A DNA stretch of 35,246 nucleotides from Myxococcaceae bacterium (lineage in GTDB: Bacteria; Myxococcota; Myxococcia; Myxococcales; Myxococcaceae), in assembly GCA_019686135.1 (NCBI GenBank), contig JADGHL010000044.1, forward strand, positions 1 through 35,246. The letters are read 5' to 3'. Shown here piece after piece: positions 33,822-35,246 of the stretch. The position numbers were made by a program, and so were the translations under genes. The notes under the pieces were generated by a model. That model searched no databases. It saw only the letters and a list, made by a program, of their open reading frames with translations, and had not been told where the DNA came from. Position 1 is the first letter of the stretch; every line of letters begins with the position of its first letter.

Positions 33822-34814
33822 ATGATCTCGGTCCAGAACCTCCGCAAGCATTACAAGGTCCACAAGCGCGCGCCCGGGCTGGCTGCTGCCGTCCGCTCGC
33901 TCGTGCGCCGGACGTACTCCACCGTGAAGGCGGTGGACGGCATCTCGTTCGAGATCGCGGCCGGCGAACGGGTGGGCTTCCTCGGGCCCAACGGCGCGGG
34001 GAAGACGACCACGCTGAAAGTGCTTTCGGGCCTGCTCTACCCGAGCGACGGCGTGGCCACCGTGGACGGGCACACGCCCCACCGGCGCGAGGAGGCCTTC
34101 CTCAAGAAGATCATGCTGGTGATGGGGCAGAAGCAGCAGCTCATCTGGGATTTGCCGCCCAGCGACACCTTCGAGCTCAACCGCGCCATCTACGACGTGC
34201 CCATGGCGCAGTACCGGGAGACGGTGAGGGAGCTCACCGAGCTGCTCGAGCTGGGAGACTTGATCGACAAGCCGACGCGCCAGCTCTCGCTGGGGGAACG
34301 GATGAAGTGCGAGCTGGCGGCGGCGCTCATCCACCGCCCGAAGGTGCTGTTCCTCGACGAGCCGACCATCGGGCTGGACGTGGCGATGCAGGTCACCATC
34401 CGCAACTTCATCAAGGCGTACAACGAGCGCTACGGCGCCACGCTCATCCTCACCAGCCACTACATGGACGACGTGGTGGCGCTGTGCCCGCGGATCATCG
34501 TCATCGACAAGGGCCGGCTCTCCTACGACGGCGGGCTGGATGAGCTGGTGCGGAAGGTCCGCCCGGAGAAGCGGCTGGTGCTGACCTTCGGCAGCGAGGT
34601 GCGGCAGGACGCGCTCGGCGGGCTGGGCAAGGTGGTCTCGCAGAGTCCGCAGCAGGCCATCATCCAGGTGCCACAGGACGCGGTGAACCAGACCGTCTCG
34701 CGCGCGCTGGGCACCCTGCCGGTGGAGGACCTCACCGTGGAGAACGCGCCGCTGGAGGAGGTCATGAGCGAGCTGTTCAGCCGCAGCCGCGCGGCGCGCG
34801 AGGCGGTGTCGTGA
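33822..34814 (+). CDS. ABC-2 exporter, ATP-binding protein
   Basis: A 330-aa ABC ATPase. Walker A GPNGAGKT (55-62), signature LSLGE (155-159) and Walker B VLFLDEP (175-181) are all present. An insertion (about 15-37, basic) before Walker A and a C-terminal extension (about 240-330) are typical of the group that pairs with ABC-2 type permeases of the PF06182 kind. The Q-loop region reads MGQKQQL. It probably powers export of a lipid, antibiotic or polymer; the substrate is unknown. Its stop overlaps the permease start by 4 bp (GTGA). The ATG at 33822 follows GGGGCCCGG, a weak ribosome site. Confidence 0.93.
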   Translation: MISVQNLRKHYKVHKRAPGLAAAVRSLVRRTYSTVKAVDGISFEIAAGERVGFLGPNGAGKTTTLKVLSGLLYPSDGVATVDGHTPHRREEAFLKKIMLVMGQKQQLIWDLPPSDTFELNRAIYDVPMAQYRETVRELTELLELGDLIDKPTRQLSLGERMKCELAAALIHRPKVLFLDEPTIGLDVAMQVTIRNFIKAYNERYGATLILTSHYMDDVVALCPRIIVIDKGRLSYDGGLDELVRKVRPEKRLVLTFGSEVRQDALGGLGKVVSQSPQQAIIQVPQDAVNQTVSRALGTLPVEDLTVENAPLEEVMSELFSRSRAAREAVS

Positions 34815-35246
34815 GCCTGAGAGCCACGGCGAAGGCGCTGCCCACCGCGCTGAAGATCAGCTTCAGCGAGGCGATCGCCTACCGCGCGGAGATGCTGGTC
34901 TGGGTGCTCTCCACCACCATGCCCTTCGTGCAGATGGCGCTGATGACCGCCGTCGCGCGGGGCGGGCCGATCGGCGGGTACGGGCAGAAGGAGTTCGTGG
35001 CCTACTACCTCGGCACCTTCGTCGTGCGGCAGCTGTCGGGGTCGTGGGCGGCGTGGCAGATGAACTTCGAGATCCGGCAGGGGACGCTGTCGATGCGGCT
35101 GTTGCGCCCCTTCCCGCCGATCGTCTCCTGGGCGCTGGAGCACCTCGCCGCCATCCCCATGCGCATCGTGGTGGTGGGGCCGGCGGTGGCGGTGATGTTC
35201 CTCACCGTGGGCGGCGCGCAGCTGCCGGACTCGGTGGGGATGTGGG
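34811..35246 (+). CDS. ABC-2 type permease, partial (3' end outside window)
   Basis: 145 residues are visible from a GTG start that overlaps the ATPase stop (GTGA). The sequence MSLRATAKALPTALKISFSE and the downstream hydrophobic stretches (MLVWVLSTTMPFVQMALMTA, the AYYLGTFVVRQL segment and MRIVVVGPAVAVMFL) match the first helices of PF06182-type ABC-2 membrane proteins, including FEIRQGTLSMRLLRPFPP in the first cytosolic loop, the family hallmark. It forms the transmembrane half of the exporter. A second permease often follows in such operons but is not visible. Confidence 0.85.
   Translation, partial: MSLRATAKALPTALKISFSEAIAYRAEMLVWVLSTTMPFVQMALMTAVARGGPIGGYGQKEFVAYYLGTFVVRQLSGSWAAWQMNFEIRQGTLSMRLLRPFPPIVSWALEHLAAIPMRIVVVGPAVAVMFLTVGGAQLPDSVGMW

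Overview
The window is a GC-rich (about 70% by eye), densely packed bacterial chromosome segment. I infer a Myxococcota (deltaproteobacterial) host. The reasons are a glycine-rich secreted protein, a lipobox protein facing a PEGA-domain protein, a V4R-domain regulator, a two-cNMP-domain effector, an Rsm22-type methyltransferase, and strong third-position GC bias in every gene. I see no rRNA, tRNA, transposase, phage gene or CRISPR array.

Layout. 1-2000: the end of a glycine-rich secreted protein, a receiver-histidine kinase fusion, and a cold-shock protein with a structured leader. 2185-6250: sucA-sucB, the E1 and E2 components of 2-oxoglutarate dehydrogenase (lpd is not here). 6486-7286: an enoyl-ACP reductase with InhA-like active-site residues and a perfect palindrome just before its start. 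7292-10322: a lipoprotein and a PEGA protein, divergently transcribed from 52 bp. 10526-15771: an MFS exporter, then an apparent operon of a FemAB/GNAT-fold acyltransferase, clpS and clpA. 15881-16483: a DJ-1/PfpI-like protein without the nucleophilic cysteine. 16484-16930: non-coding, with three imperfect repeats. 16931-20936: a periplasmic glucan operon, opgG, a 143-aa ORF and opgH, each overlapping the next by 4 bp. 21101-24518: three glycosyltransferases in one operon. 24647-27192: a cNMP-domain protein, an Nfu-type Fe-S carrier and a methyltransferase that apparently starts at CTG. 27196-29229: HdeD-like membrane protein, hemerythrin, and an FAD/NAD(P) reductase. 29287-32593: THUMP rRNA methyltransferase, M20 dipeptidase, V4R protein. 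32597-35246: Rsm22-family protein, and an ABC-2 exporter whose permease runs off the window.

How the genes work together. The clearest units are sucAB (TCA cycle), clpS-clpA with its upstream acyltransferase (protein turnover, possibly with its own N-degron enzyme), opgG-orf143-opgH plus the adjacent glycosyltransferases (envelope glycans), nfu plus the methyltransferase (translationally coupled), and the ABC-2 exporter pair.

The points most worth a second look are the apparently split OpgH, the acyltransferase-clpS-clpA operon, the CTG start, the palindrome in front of fabI, the catalytically empty DJ-1 protein, the heptameric AGACGG arrays in two intergenic sites, and the 16.5-16.9 kb repeat block.
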